From positions 1 through 46,490 of IMG/VR virus record IMGVR_UViG_3300025687_000077: DNA of 46,490 nt. One strand, 5' to 3'. Under the pieces are notes generated by a model that was not told where the DNA came from, ran no database searches, and saw only the letters and a program-made list of their open reading frames with translations. This DNA comes from a virus. Shown here piece after piece: positions 1-7,619 of this stretch (positions are counted from its first letter, which is position 1; each line of letters opens with the position of its first letter). Both the position numbers and the translations under genes were made by a program.

Positions 1-1268
1 TTTCTGGTGCCTGCATGAGCTTCTTTATCGGTCCATTCCTCGGCTCAACAGCCGCTGACACCACCCCCAACCACGTCCTATTCGGCGGCGCGGGTGCTGA
101 GAGCGTCGGCGGGACTGCGGTCGCTGGGCTTTGGCCGAAGGATGCGGGCTCTAGCGTTACTAATGTCAGTATTACCGCAGATACACTATCGTCGACCGAA
201 GTCCTAAGTGCGGCGTCTCAGATCGCCGTACAAAAGGCTGCGCTCTTAGCGCTAAGTGCTTCCTTGACTGGACAGGGCGTCATACTGGTGTCCCGACCCG
301 GAGGCCCTCTCTCCTCCACTTCTTCAGTTGACGGATCTCACTACACTTCCGTCGCAGTCTCCGGAGTCCCCGACCCGGTGACGGCTTCGCTCTTAGGCGC
401 TACACAGATCGCCGTCGGTATTACTGCAGACGTTATCTCTGCGACTGGCACGTTGTTGGGCACTGTATCCCTCGGGGAGGGGGTGTTCATCAGCGCGGAT
501 GTGCTAAGCGCGACGCCCTCCGCTTCCGGCTCTTCTATCATCGCGGTATTGCAAAACGCTCTTAACTCCGCTGTTTCCAGTATTACCGGAACAGCGGTCA
601 CCGGCTTGGTCGTTACTGCCGATCCATTGTCAGGCGAGACGTTGATTGATGGAACGCCTATTACAGGTATCGTTAAATCAGGTCTTGTAGTCGGTGATAC
701 CGTAATCGATGGTAGTGTTATCGTCTCTACATTGCAGGCAGCATTGTTGACTGCTGTCTCCGGTATTAGTGGAACGCAGTCTACAGGTCTTTTTGTCACA
801 GCTGATCCTGTGTCTGGCCTCGCTTCTATTAACGGCAGTTCTATCGTCGATGTTCTGAAGAACGCAACGCTGACGCAGGCTTCTTCTATCGTCGGCGAGG
901 CGATACTCGATGTTAGCTTGGTTAGCTCGCCACTGGTAGGTACGTCGGCGATATCAGGTTCAGGGTATTCGGGTATTACAGTCGTCAGTGACGCGTTGAC
1001 CGGTCAGGGCGATATATTGGCCGACTACGTCATCAGCGTGATGTCTAGCGGCTTATTGAGCAGTAATAGTGATATACTAGGGACTATCGCGCAGAACGTC
1101 TTGGTTTCCGCCGACGTACTGTTGGGCCAAGGGCTTACCTCTGGTCTCGTGCGAATCATCGGCCCTGGGGTGTTTAGTGGAATAGAGCCCTCAGCGCTGA
1201 GTAATACACCGGCCTATTTGGTCGTATCAATTACCCCCAAGGGTGGGGTTCAGTCAATTCTGCACTAA
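1..1268 (+). CDS. Repeat-rich structural (fibre-like) protein, probably 5'-partial
   Basis: The reading frame is open to the left edge. The first ATG is at 15 (417 aa from there), but no Shine-Dalgarno (SD) sequence precedes it, so the real start may lie outside the window. The protein is rich in Ser, Gly, Val, Thr and Ala and nearly free of charge clusters. It contains degenerate units of roughly 45-50 residues with a core like G(S/T)xIxxVLQxAL followed by VTADPLSG, best seen at about residues 170-290. Such regular short beta-rich repeats suggest a beta-solenoid or fibre shaft. It is followed after 12 bases by another small structural gene, which fits a virion role. Function is inferred from composition and context only; no receptor-binding or enzymatic domain was recognised. 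Confidence 0.6.
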   Translation, partial: SGACMSFFIGPFLGSTAADTTPNHVLFGGAGAESVGGTAVAGLWPKDAGSSVTNVSITADTLSSTEVLSAASQIAVQKAALLALSASLTGQGVILVSRPGGPLSSTSSVDGSHYTSVAVSGVPDPVTASLLGATQIAVGITADVISATGTLLGTVSLGEGVFISADVLSATPSASGSSIIAVLQNALNSAVSSITGTAVTGLVVTADPLSGETLIDGTPITGIVKSGLVVGDTVIDGSVIVSTLQAALLTAVSGISGTQSTGLFVTADPVSGLASINGSSIVDVLKNATLTQASSIVGEAILDVSLVSSPLVGTSAISGSGYSGITVVSDALTGQGDILADYVISVMSSGLLSSNSDILGTIAQNVLVSADVLLGQGLTSGLVRIIGPGVFSGIEPSALSNTPAYLVVSITPKGGVQSILH

Positions 1269-1280
1269 AGGAGGCCAGGG

Positions 1281-1706
1281 ATGGCGTCTGAACTGTCAAA
1301 CCACTACAAGCACGAGCTCCACGCTGGCCTCATCGATTTTGACGGCCACACTTTCAAAATTGCGCTGATGGCGACGGGTTTCACTTTCGACAAGGATGCA
1401 CACGCGGTTTGGGCTAACGTATCCGCCTCCGAGCTGTCTAACGGTAACGGTTACACCACCGGTGGTGCTACGCTCGCGAACGTCGCTATCTCCGAAGACG
1501 ATACCAACGATCGTTCTGATGTGACTTGGGACAACGCCCAGTGGACCGCCAGCGGCGGTAGCATCGGCCCCAGTCCGGGTGCGATTATCTATGATGATAC
1601 GCACGCCAGCGATTGTATTATCGGGTTCATCGACTTCACCAGTGACCAGACGGCTACCGACGGCGGCACGTTTACCATTTCCAGCCCCACCGTTCGTTTG
1701 ACGTGA
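1281..1706 (+). CDS. Small phage structural protein
   Basis: A 141-aa protein with a strong SD (AAAGGAGG) 7 bases before the ATG. It opens with a pattern (short helix, then FDGHTFKIALMATGFTFDKDAH) seen in small phage proteins of unknown function coded near tail fibre or head genes. These proteins begin with a helix and continue as a beta sandwich with a central G-G-A-T-L strand. The acidic, Thr/Ser-rich composition and absence of signal peptide fit an assembled virion component. It sits between a fibre-like ORF and a 118-aa partner upstream of the portal. The structural role is inferred; the exact position in the particle is unknown. Confidence 0.65.
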   Translation: MASELSNHYKHELHAGLIDFDGHTFKIALMATGFTFDKDAHAVWANVSASELSNGNGYTTGGATLANVAISEDDTNDRSDVTWDNAQWTASGGSIGPSPGAIIYDDTHASDCIIGFIDFTSDQTATDGGTFTISSPTVRLT

Positions 1707-1716
1707 GGTTAGACCC

Positions 1717-2073
1717 GTGACGCGTGTTGTAGAGACTGTTTACGACGGTCGCGACAACATCAATCAACTCGTTATCTTTGAAGGTGACGAGTTGGTATCT
1801 GATCTGTCCCACGTAACCCGTATTGTATTCACCGTCGGAGGCGTAACGGTGGACAGCGATGTTGTGGATAGCGATACGATCTGGTGGGATGATCAAGACA
1901 CCTATAATGGAACCACGACCGATGTTGTCAAACTACGTTTAGGGCACCAGAGCATTCCTCTCGGTACCTATACGGACGGTTGTTTGGTGCTCTTCGATGT
2001 CGTTAATGACGACGGTCTTGTCTTCATCGATAACATGAAGGTCAAGGTAAAAGCCGGGTGTAGCGGAAGCTGA
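1717..2073 (+). CDS. Small phage protein upstream of portal
   Basis: A 118-aa acidic protein starting with GTG at 1717, preceded by a GAGG SD. The frame stops at TGA 2071-2073, which overlaps the portal ATG by one base (TGATG), so translation of the two is probably coupled. The sequence is predicted to be mostly beta strand (alternating Val/Ile/Thr with Asp turns) and has no recognised motif or membrane segment. Position between another small structural protein and the portal suggests a head or tail accessory role, but this is inference. Confidence 0.65.
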   Translation: MTRVVETVYDGRDNINQLVIFEGDELVSDLSHVTRIVFTVGGVTVDSDVVDSDTIWWDDQDTYNGTTTDVVKLRLGHQSIPLGTYTDGCLVLFDVVNDDGLVFIDNMKVKVKAGCSGS

Positions 2074-4283
2074 TGAGTACACAACGAGAGACGGCGCTTG
2101 AGAACTTAGATCGTTTTGCCTATGCCCGTGACAACGGGCATTTGGATTTTGTCGCTAAAGCTACGAAGTGCGACGACTACTTTGTGGGTAACCAGTGGGA
2201 CCCCAAAGCAGCAGCTCGGCTCAACCGCCTCGGCAAGCCCGTTCTAACCATCAACAAAATTCTCTCTACGTGCGCTGCCGTTTTCGGTGAACAGCTTGCC
2301 TCGCGTGCGGATGTCAGCTTTCGACCTGCGCGTGACGGTATTCCCGAGACTGCTGCAGCGTTGGACAAGCTATGGATGCACATCGCAGAGACCAACAACC
2401 TGGATTGGTTGGAGTCTGAAGTATCGGCCGACGGTTTCATTCGCGGTCGCGGTTTCTATGATGTGAGGATCGATTTTGACGATCAGTTCATGGGTGAAGT
2501 GCGTATCGCGCAGCTGAATTCGAAGAACGTCGTTATTGACCCTGACGCAGAAGAATACGATCCTGACAAATGGAAAGAGGTTTTCCTCACCAAGTGGCTG
2601 ACGCTCGACGATCTGGATCGTTTATACGGTCGTTCTGCGGCGCGCGAAGTCAAAGGTCGTCCGCAAAGTGCGTTTACAAACTCCTACGACACGGTGGATT
2701 GGGAGCCTGATAATTTCGGATCGGCGGATCGCACCTGGAGCGTAGACGAAGACGAAAAGCGGCGACGGGTGTATCGAATCGTAGAGCGTCAGTACCGTGA
2801 GCTGCGTTATGTAGAGTGTTTGGTCAACCCAGAGACCGGAGACCTACGTGAAATTCCTGAGACATGGGACCATAACCGTATAGCCCACGTGTCGCAGACG
2901 TACGGACTGATGCCTTACCGTAAACGGCTGGAGAAGATCCGTTGGACGGTCTCTCTTGACGATATGCTGCTGCACCATGAGTGGTCGCCTTACCGTCATT
3001 TCACACCGGTTCCCTACTTCCCCTTCTTTCGCCACGGGACGACGATTGGGTTCGTTGAAAATCTGATTTCACCCCAAGACCTGCTGAATAAATCCGTCAG
3101 CCAAGAGCTGCATATCACTAACACCACCGCCAACTCGGGGTGGATAGTGAAGAACGGCGCGCTGGCAAATATGACACAGGAGGAGCTGGAGGAGCGCGGC
3201 GGCGAGGACGGTCTGGTGGTGATGGTCAACGGCACCACCAAGGACTTGGAGAAGATTTCACCTAACCAGGTACCTTCTGGTATCGACCGGCTGAGCTTCA
3301 AGGCCGACGAAGCGCTGAAGGAGGTCTCCATGATCTCCGATTCTATGCGTGGGTTTGACCGTTCGGATGTTGCGGCCAAGGCCATACAAGCCAAGCAGGC
3401 TCGTGGGTCCGTATCTCTGTCCAAGCCGTTCGACAACCTTGCCTATACCCGCAAGCTGCTTGCGCGCAACGTGCTTGATCTAGTGCAGTCTTTTTACACA
3501 GAAACCCGCATCATCAACGTCACTGGACGTAACCTGACGGATGATTCCGAGTCGATGGTGGTCAATGAGGTTACGCCAGAAGGCGATATCGTCAACGACC
3601 TGACGCTTGGCGAGTACGCTGTGGTGATTAACACCGTCCCGGCCCGTGAGTCCTTTGAGCAGACTCAGTTCCAAGAGGCGCTGGAGCTTCGTCAGTTGGG
3701 TATCGCCATCCCTGATGATGTCCTGGTCGAGCACAGCCACCTTAACCGTAAGACCGAGATCGCACAGCGTATCAAGGAGCTCAACGGCGGCGGTGAACCG
3801 AGCCAGGCTGAGCAGCAGATGCAGCAGCTGGAGATGCAGCTCAAAGAGCTTGAGGCTGGTGAGAAAGAGGCCGATATTGCCGTTAAGCAGGCTAACGCCC
3901 AGCTCAACGCTGCTCGTGCTCAGAAAGAGATGCAACCTGAGAACGACGGGCAGGAAGCCGAGCTGGTCAAGCTGGCGATGGAGCGTGAGAAGATGTTGGC
4001 GCAAATTCAGCTGGAGCAGGAGAAGGTCCGCCAGCAGCTTGAACTTGAGCGCCAGAAGGCAGGCCTGCAAGCGCAGCTTGAGCGCGAAAAGATGGATCAA
4101 CAGTTATTGCTGGCTCGGGAGAAGGCCAGCAACGATATGCAGATTGCCTCTGCGAAAGCAGAGTCTACTATGGAGCTTGCCTCTATGCAGGCCGAAACCA
4201 CGCGTAGCGTAGCCACTGAAAAGGCGAAGACCGATCAGGCTATTGCTAAGTCAAAAGCCCAACAGAAGAAGGAGCCTAAGTGA
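2073..4283 (+). CDS. Portal protein, P22-type
   Basis: A 736-aa protein matching the P22-like portal family in length and organisation. The N-terminal part has the typical YFVGNQWDP...RP.LTINKI pattern (residues about 36-65), followed by the alpha/beta portal core (residues about 90-480). From about residue 560 the protein becomes a long Gln/Glu/Lys/Ala-rich helix, compatible with the helical barrel or a coiled coil. The dodecameric portal forms the DNA entry vertex of the procapsid and the docking site for terminase and tail. It overlaps the upstream gene by one base and the downstream scaffold gene by one to four bases, giving a translationally coupled head-assembly block. The long charged tail may reflect a barrel like that of P22 gp1. 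Confidence 0.9.
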   Translation: MSTQRETALENLDRFAYARDNGHLDFVAKATKCDDYFVGNQWDPKAAARLNRLGKPVLTINKILSTCAAVFGEQLASRADVSFRPARDGIPETAAALDKLWMHIAETNNLDWLESEVSADGFIRGRGFYDVRIDFDDQFMGEVRIAQLNSKNVVIDPDAEEYDPDKWKEVFLTKWLTLDDLDRLYGRSAAREVKGRPQSAFTNSYDTVDWEPDNFGSADRTWSVDEDEKRRRVYRIVERQYRELRYVECLVNPETGDLREIPETWDHNRIAHVSQTYGLMPYRKRLEKIRWTVSLDDMLLHHEWSPYRHFTPVPYFPFFRHGTTIGFVENLISPQDLLNKSVSQELHITNTTANSGWIVKNGALANMTQEELEERGGEDGLVVMVNGTTKDLEKISPNQVPSGIDRLSFKADEALKEVSMISDSMRGFDRSDVAAKAIQAKQARGSVSLSKPFDNLAYTRKLLARNVLDLVQSFYTETRIINVTGRNLTDDSESMVVNEVTPEGDIVNDLTLGEYAVVINTVPARESFEQTQFQEALELRQLGIAIPDDVLVEHSHLNRKTEIAQRIKELNGGGEPSQAEQQMQQLEMQLKELEAGEKEADIAVKQANAQLNAARAQKEMQPENDGQEAELVKLAMEREKMLAQIQLEQEKVRQQLELERQKAGLQAQLEREKMDQQLLLAREKASNDMQIASAKAESTMELASMQAETTRSVATEKAKTDQAIAKSKAQQKKEPK

Positions 4284-5251
4284 TGGCCATGGATGATGCC
4301 GCCGTAGCAGCAATGAACACCGACACCCCCACGCAGGAGGAGTTGGATAACTTCGACGATTCCACTTTGGATAACACCGAGGATACGACCGCACAAGCGA
4401 GTTCGGATGAAGCGGTTGACTCGGCGCCTGCCGCCGAGAATACCGCGGAGGACGAACCCCAAACCCCGGCTGACCCCGAACCTGAAGCGGCACCCCAGGA
4501 TAAGCCGGTGCCGGGGTTTATTCCACGCTCTCGCTATAACTATGCCGCCGCAAAGCGCCGGGAAGAGCGAGAGGCACGCCTGCAGGCCGAGTCTGAGGTA
4601 GAGCGCCTTCGCGCGGAGCTGGCGTCGTCAAAGACGCAGGCGCCGGATTACGATAGAGCAATCGGCGATCTGGACTCGCAGATCAGCGACCTTGATACAA
4701 AGATCGACGAGGCGCGTGCCGACGGTGACAACACCCTAGCCAAGCAGCTGCGTGCGCAGCAGCGACAGCTGGAGCGGCATATTGTCGCGTTGGAGATGCA
4801 GGCTAACGCTCCGCAGCAGGAAGACCCCAATATAGCGACGCAGCACGCGGTTGAACAGATCCGTATCGAGTCGCTGGTGCCGCAGCTTGAGAGCCTGTTC
4901 CCCTCTCTGCAGGAGGGTAACGAGGCCTTCAACGAACCCCTGAGCGATGAGGTGATGGATACGTTCGACCACTTCGCTAAAACACTCCCCCGCGATGAGG
5001 CTCTGCGCCGTGCAGTGTTCTATGTCACAGCCGCTCACGGTATCCAGCCTTTATCGGCGCAAACCTCTGGTCCGCGCAAGACCGACACGAGCAAGAACAT
5101 CAAGGCCGCGGCAGCGCAGCCTCCGAGGCTCAACGAGGCCGGCCTCGACTCGGATAAGGGAGGGGCCTCGCAACGCCTCGATGTTATGAAGATGTCACAG
5201 GACGACTTTGAGCGTCTCGGCGAGCGCGATATCGACGCGATGCTTGTTTAA
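4283..5251 (+). CDS. Putative capsid scaffolding protein
   Basis: About 322 aa, very acidic in the N-terminal third (many Asp, Glu, Pro, Ala; residues 1-75). A basic stretch follows (SRYNYAAAKRREEREARLQ), then a coiled-coil region to about residue 185, then a compact C-terminal helical region. This charge layout, together with the position between portal and major capsid genes, is typical of podovirus scaffolding proteins. A GTG at 4280 could also serve as start; ATG 4283 is preferred because it makes a TGATG overlap with the portal stop. No protease motif was seen. The role is inferred from composition and synteny. Confidence 0.75.
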   Translation: MAMDDAAVAAMNTDTPTQEELDNFDDSTLDNTEDTTAQASSDEAVDSAPAAENTAEDEPQTPADPEPEAAPQDKPVPGFIPRSRYNYAAAKRREEREARLQAESEVERLRAELASSKTQAPDYDRAIGDLDSQISDLDTKIDEARADGDNTLAKQLRAQQRQLERHIVALEMQANAPQQEDPNIATQHAVEQIRIESLVPQLESLFPSLQEGNEAFNEPLSDEVMDTFDHFAKTLPRDEALRRAVFYVTAAHGIQPLSAQTSGPRKTDTSKNIKAAAAQPPRLNEAGLDSDKGGASQRLDVMKMSQDDFERLGERDIDAMLV

Positions 5252-5277
5252 TAACGAAAAGTTCTGTTTTGTGGTGT

Positions 5278-5283
5278 TATAAT
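5278..5283 (+). promoter_or_regulatory. Extended -10 promoter before the capsid leader
   Basis: A perfect TATAAT hexamer preceded by TGT (TGn extended -10) lies 27 bases after the scaffold gene stop. No convincing -35 is present at 17 bp. Transcription would start near 5290 and run directly into the hairpin array. Two other intergenic TATAAT boxes in the late region (11852 and 15835) have a similar setting. Confidence 0.6.
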
Positions 5284-5289
5284 ACGCCT

Positions 5290-5428
5290 GCAAGTAGAAC
5301 TTATTACTACTTACACATGGACGTGAAGCACCGCATGGAAGCGGGGGCTACATGGAAGTGGCTGGTCACATGGAGGTGACCGTTCTCGTGAGGTGAGGGT
5401 TACAACCCCTCCCTCACGACCTTATTTC
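5290..5428 (+). ncRNA. Tandem GGA-hairpin RNA: CsrA/RsmA sponge-like sRNA or capsid mRNA leader
   Basis: Four consecutive hairpins share the hexaloop AUGGA(A/C/G) closed by C-G. They lie at 5314-5325 (CAC/GUG), 5331-5344 (CCGC/GCGG), 5347-5362 (GCUAC/GUGGC, one G-U pair) and 5364-5381 (GGUCAC/GUGACC). The stems differ in sequence but remain paired, while the loop is constant. The first, third and fourth match the CsrA/RsmA consensus ACANGGANGU in full. A promoter lies just upstream and a 12-bp GC hairpin with a weak T-rich tail (TTATTT) just downstream at 5387-5418. The order promoter, GGA hairpins, terminator-like hairpin is the architecture of RsmX/Y/Z and CsrB/C RNAs. It could instead be a structured 5' leader continuing into the capsid gene. 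RNA ends are inferred. Confidence 0.65.
5387..5418 (+). terminator. GC-rich hairpin ending the GGA array, terminator-like
   Basis: CGTGAGG and GAGGG pair with CCCTC and CCTCACG to give 12 base pairs with a single bulged T and a 7-base loop. The bases after it are ACCTTATTTCG, a weak U-tract. It may terminate a short sRNA made of the four hairpins, partially attenuate the capsid transcript, or simply stabilise the leader. Confidence 0.45.
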
Positions 5429-5452
5429 GAATACTCCGCGCGATACAGGAGA

Positions 5453-5534
5453 GGCGGACGGCACCGCCACAACAACGGCACTTCGCCTAAGCTACGGCGC
5501 ACAAGTAGCCATTTTGAGTCCGCACGAAGCGGAC
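5453..5534 (+). promoter_or_regulatory. Structured remainder of the capsid leader
   Basis: Between the GC hairpin and the capsid gene there is no ORF with a plausible start. Two further perfect hairpins can be drawn: GGCGG/CCGCC at 5453-5468 and GTCCGC/GCGGAC with loop ACGAA at 5518-5534. Neither has a GGA loop, so they are separate from the CsrA-like array. Confidence 0.4.
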
Positions 5535-5548
5535 ACTGTGTTTACTCG

Positions 5549-5564
5549 GCTTCATGGAGGAAGC
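5549..5564 (+). promoter_or_regulatory. CsrA-type hairpin holding the capsid ribosome binding site
   Basis: GCUUC-AUGGAG-GAAGC is a perfect 5-bp stem with an AUGGAG hexaloop. The SD sequence GGAGG (5556-5560) lies in the loop and first stem base, and the ATG follows 3 bases after the stem. The loop is the same as in the upstream array. Binding of CsrA to a GGA in an SD loop is the classical way CsrA blocks ribosome access. Confidence 0.7.
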
Positions 5565-5567
5565 AAA

Positions 5568-6674
5568 ATGGCACTCACTAATTTTGCCCGTCTTACCGAC
5601 CACGAAAAGAAAGCGTGGTCCATGTCGTTCCAGAAGAACGCCCGCAACAAGTCTTTCTTGACCCGCCTTCTGGGCTCTGGTCAGGACTCCACTGTTCAGC
5701 GTATCACCGAGCTGAAAAAGTCCAGCAAGGGTACGCAGGCCGTCATCACCCTGGTTCCCGATACCGTCGGCGACGGCGTAGCTGGGGATCGTACGCTGAA
5801 GGGTAACGAGGAGGCTCTCAGCTCGTCTGAGCAGGTCATCCGCGTTGATCAGCTGCGCCACGCGCACGCCAACGAGGGTCGCATCGCTGACCAGAAGACT
5901 ATCGTCAACTTCCGTAAGGAAGCTCGCGACAAGCTGGCCTACTGGATGGCTGACCGTATCGACCAGATGGCCTTCCTTGCCATGTCTGGTGTTGACTTCA
6001 CCAAGAAGAACAACGGCGCCGATCGCGTCGGTTCTGAGCTGCAGTACTTGGAGTTCAACAGCGATATCGCCGCTCCGACTTCCAATCGGCATTTCAACTG
6101 GAACGGGGACGCCAACGGCCTGGTTGCCGGCAGCACCACCGCCGACACCATCGCGGTGCCTACCTACGAGATGCTCCTGCACATGAAGGCCAAGGCGCAG
6201 GACGAGTACATCAAGCCGGTTCGCGGCGAGATGGGCACCGAGCTGTACCACGTCTTTATGACCCCGCAGGGTGTCAAGCAGCTGAAGCTGGACGACAAGT
6301 TCCACAACGCTGTGCGTGACGCCATGCCCCGCACCCCCAACAGCCCGCTGTTCAAGGGGTTCGATACCATCTATATCGACGGCATGGCTATCCACACCCA
6401 CCGCTATGTGTACAACACCTCTGGTGCTGACGCTGGTAGTAAGTGGGGCAGCGCGGGTAACACCGACGGTCAGGCGGTTATCTTCGCCGGCGCACAGGCT
6501 CTGGCCTACGCCGACCTGGGTACCCCCTACTGGGATGAGGAATACGACGACTACCGTAACCGTATGGGTATTGCGGTCGGTAAAATCTTCGGTTTCCTCA
6601 AGCCGCAGTTCCCCTCCGTTGTGCACGGCACCACCGAGGACTTCGGTCTGTTGCGGGTCAACACCGCGATCTAA
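5568..6674 (+). CDS. Major capsid protein, N4-gp56 family
   Basis: A 368-aa protein starting MALTNFARLTDHEKKAWSM. The ATG at 5568 is chosen because GGAGG lies 7 bases upstream and an earlier in-frame start at 5514 has none. The sequence shows the N4-gp56/DUF4043-type pattern: an N-terminal arm, then DQLRHAH...R...A...L..W..DR.D...F, then the capsid core with YHVFMTPQGVKQL and a C-terminal FG..KPQFP. It builds the icosahedral shell. It is placed after portal and scaffold, behind its own promoter and leader and ahead of a 138-aa decoration candidate, so it can be expressed strongly and regulated separately. The SD is enclosed in a GGA hairpin that suggests CsrA-type translational control. Confidence 0.9.
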   Translation: MALTNFARLTDHEKKAWSMSFQKNARNKSFLTRLLGSGQDSTVQRITELKKSSKGTQAVITLVPDTVGDGVAGDRTLKGNEEALSSSEQVIRVDQLRHAHANEGRIADQKTIVNFRKEARDKLAYWMADRIDQMAFLAMSGVDFTKKNNGADRVGSELQYLEFNSDIAAPTSNRHFNWNGDANGLVAGSTTADTIAVPTYEMLLHMKAKAQDEYIKPVRGEMGTELYHVFMTPQGVKQLKLDDKFHNAVRDAMPRTPNSPLFKGFDTIYIDGMAIHTHRYVYNTSGADAGSKWGSAGNTDGQAVIFAGAQALAYADLGTPYWDEEYDDYRNRMGIAVGKIFGFLKPQFPSVVHGTTEDFGLLRVNTAI

Positions 6675-6679
6675 TCACG

Positions 6680-6697
6680 AGCCCCCTTCGGGGGGCT
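6680..6697 (+). promoter_or_regulatory. cUUCGg tetraloop hairpin between capsid and next gene
   Basis: AGCCCCC and GGGGGCT form a perfect 7-bp stem capped by TTCG, the very stable UUCG tetraloop closed by C-G. No T-run follows, so it is more likely an mRNA 3'-end stabiliser, processing barrier or partial attenuator after the capsid frame than a full terminator. Confidence 0.6.
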
Positions 6698-6722
6698 GCG
6701 GAATCTTCTAAGGAGATATTTT

Positions 6723-7139
6723 ATGGCAATCCTTGACAAGAACCGCAACCACGGCCGTCAGTTCCCTCTGGTTGCAGTACAAGACTTTGACTACACCGAG
6801 CTGACCTCCGGGTCCGCTACCGCTGCGGTCAAGCTCCCGGCTAACGCACGTGTGGTGGGTGGCGGTGTTGTTATCGAAACCGCCTTTAACGACACCGGCA
6901 CTGATCTGGCCGATGTTGGCGATGGTGGCGATCCTAATCGCTACTCCGCTTTGCAGATCGACTTCGCCGCAACGGGATACACCGCGTTGGACATCACCGG
7001 CTACAAGTACACCACGACCGACTATGTCGACATCACCTACACCGGTGCTAACGGCAACGCTTCTGCCGGTGCTGGCGTGCTGATCGTTGAGTATGTTGTC
7101 GACGAACGCGCCAACGAAGTTATGCCTGACTACGACTAA
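6723..7139 (+). CDS. Putative head decoration or minor capsid protein
   Basis: A 138-aa protein with SD AAGGAGAT before the ATG. It is Ala/Gly/Thr/Asp-rich, predicted all beta, with no signal peptide or catalytic motif. It lies immediately downstream of the major capsid gene and upstream of a strong terminator, so the two genes form one transcription unit. In phages with N4-gp56-type capsids a small beta-rich protein in this place is often a decoration or structural protein found in virions. The role is inferred from position. Confidence 0.6.
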   Translation: MAILDKNRNHGRQFPLVAVQDFDYTELTSGSATAAVKLPANARVVGGGVVIETAFNDTGTDLADVGDGGDPNRYSALQIDFAATGYTALDITGYKYTTTDYVDITYTGANGNASAGAGVLIVEYVVDERANEVMPDYD

Positions 7140-7147
7140 CCTGCCTT

Positions 7148-7191
7148 AGGCGGCATCTTGGGGGTCTCCCGACCCCCCTTTTTGCCGCCTT
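7148..7191 (+). terminator. Rho-independent terminator after the capsid unit
   Basis: GGGGGTC and GACCCCC pair (7160-7177, loop TCCC) and are followed by CTTTTT. The outer bases AGGCGGCA and TGCCGCCT can pair around it to extend the structure. It closes the capsid/decoration transcription unit that begins at the promoter at 5278. Confidence 0.85.
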
Positions 7192-7217
7192 CATTATAAA
7201 AAGGAGTCGCAAACGCC

Positions 7218-7619
7218 ATGCCTAAGCTAGTTATGCCCCGCAATTGGACCGTCACTACCACTCGCGGCCATTGTATTCGCTTCGAAAAGGATGTCCCCAC
7301 CTTTGTGCCCGACGATATGAAGGTGATTGAGGAGTGCAAGAAGTACGGCGCTTCTTACGTCAATGCCGATGAACAACCCGAGTTGCCCGACCAGCATCCT
7401 ATAGTCACCGGGCTGCCTAAAAGCGCGGAAGAGAAAGAGGCCCGCATCCGCGCGTTGTTTGAAGAGATGAAGGCACATCAGAGCGAGCACCGTCACCACT
7501 TTACCGGTCAAGGACGCCCACAGGTAAAGTATGTGAACGAGACCATGGGTTTCGATGTCAACGCGGCTGAAATCGAGAGGCTCTGGAACAAAGTGGTATT
7601 TCCGGAGACGGACACCTAA
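7218..7619 (+). CDS. Head-to-tail completion candidate
   Basis: A 133-aa protein with SD AAGGAG 8 bases or so before ATG. The N-terminal half resembles small phage proteins with an RGHCIRFEKDVPTFVPDDM-like beta stretch, in which an amino-acid patch describes binding to a folded virion partner. The C-terminal half is a charged helix (AEEKEARIRALFEEM). It overlaps the next gene through TAATG. Genes of this size between capsid and tail-hub proteins usually code for head completion or adaptor proteins, but no specific family could be assigned from sequence alone. Confidence 0.55.
   Translation: MPKLVMPRNWTVTTTRGHCIRFEKDVPTFVPDDMKVIEECKKYGASYVNADEQPELPDQHPIVTGLPKSAEEKEARIRALFEEMKAHQSEHRHHFTGQGRPQVKYVNETMGFDVNAAEIERLWNKVVFPETDT

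Noticed and set aside
5487-6626. 379-codon frame opposite the capsid gene
   Set aside because: Antisense shadow of the capsid gene; composition is the complement of conserved capsid codons and there is no SD.
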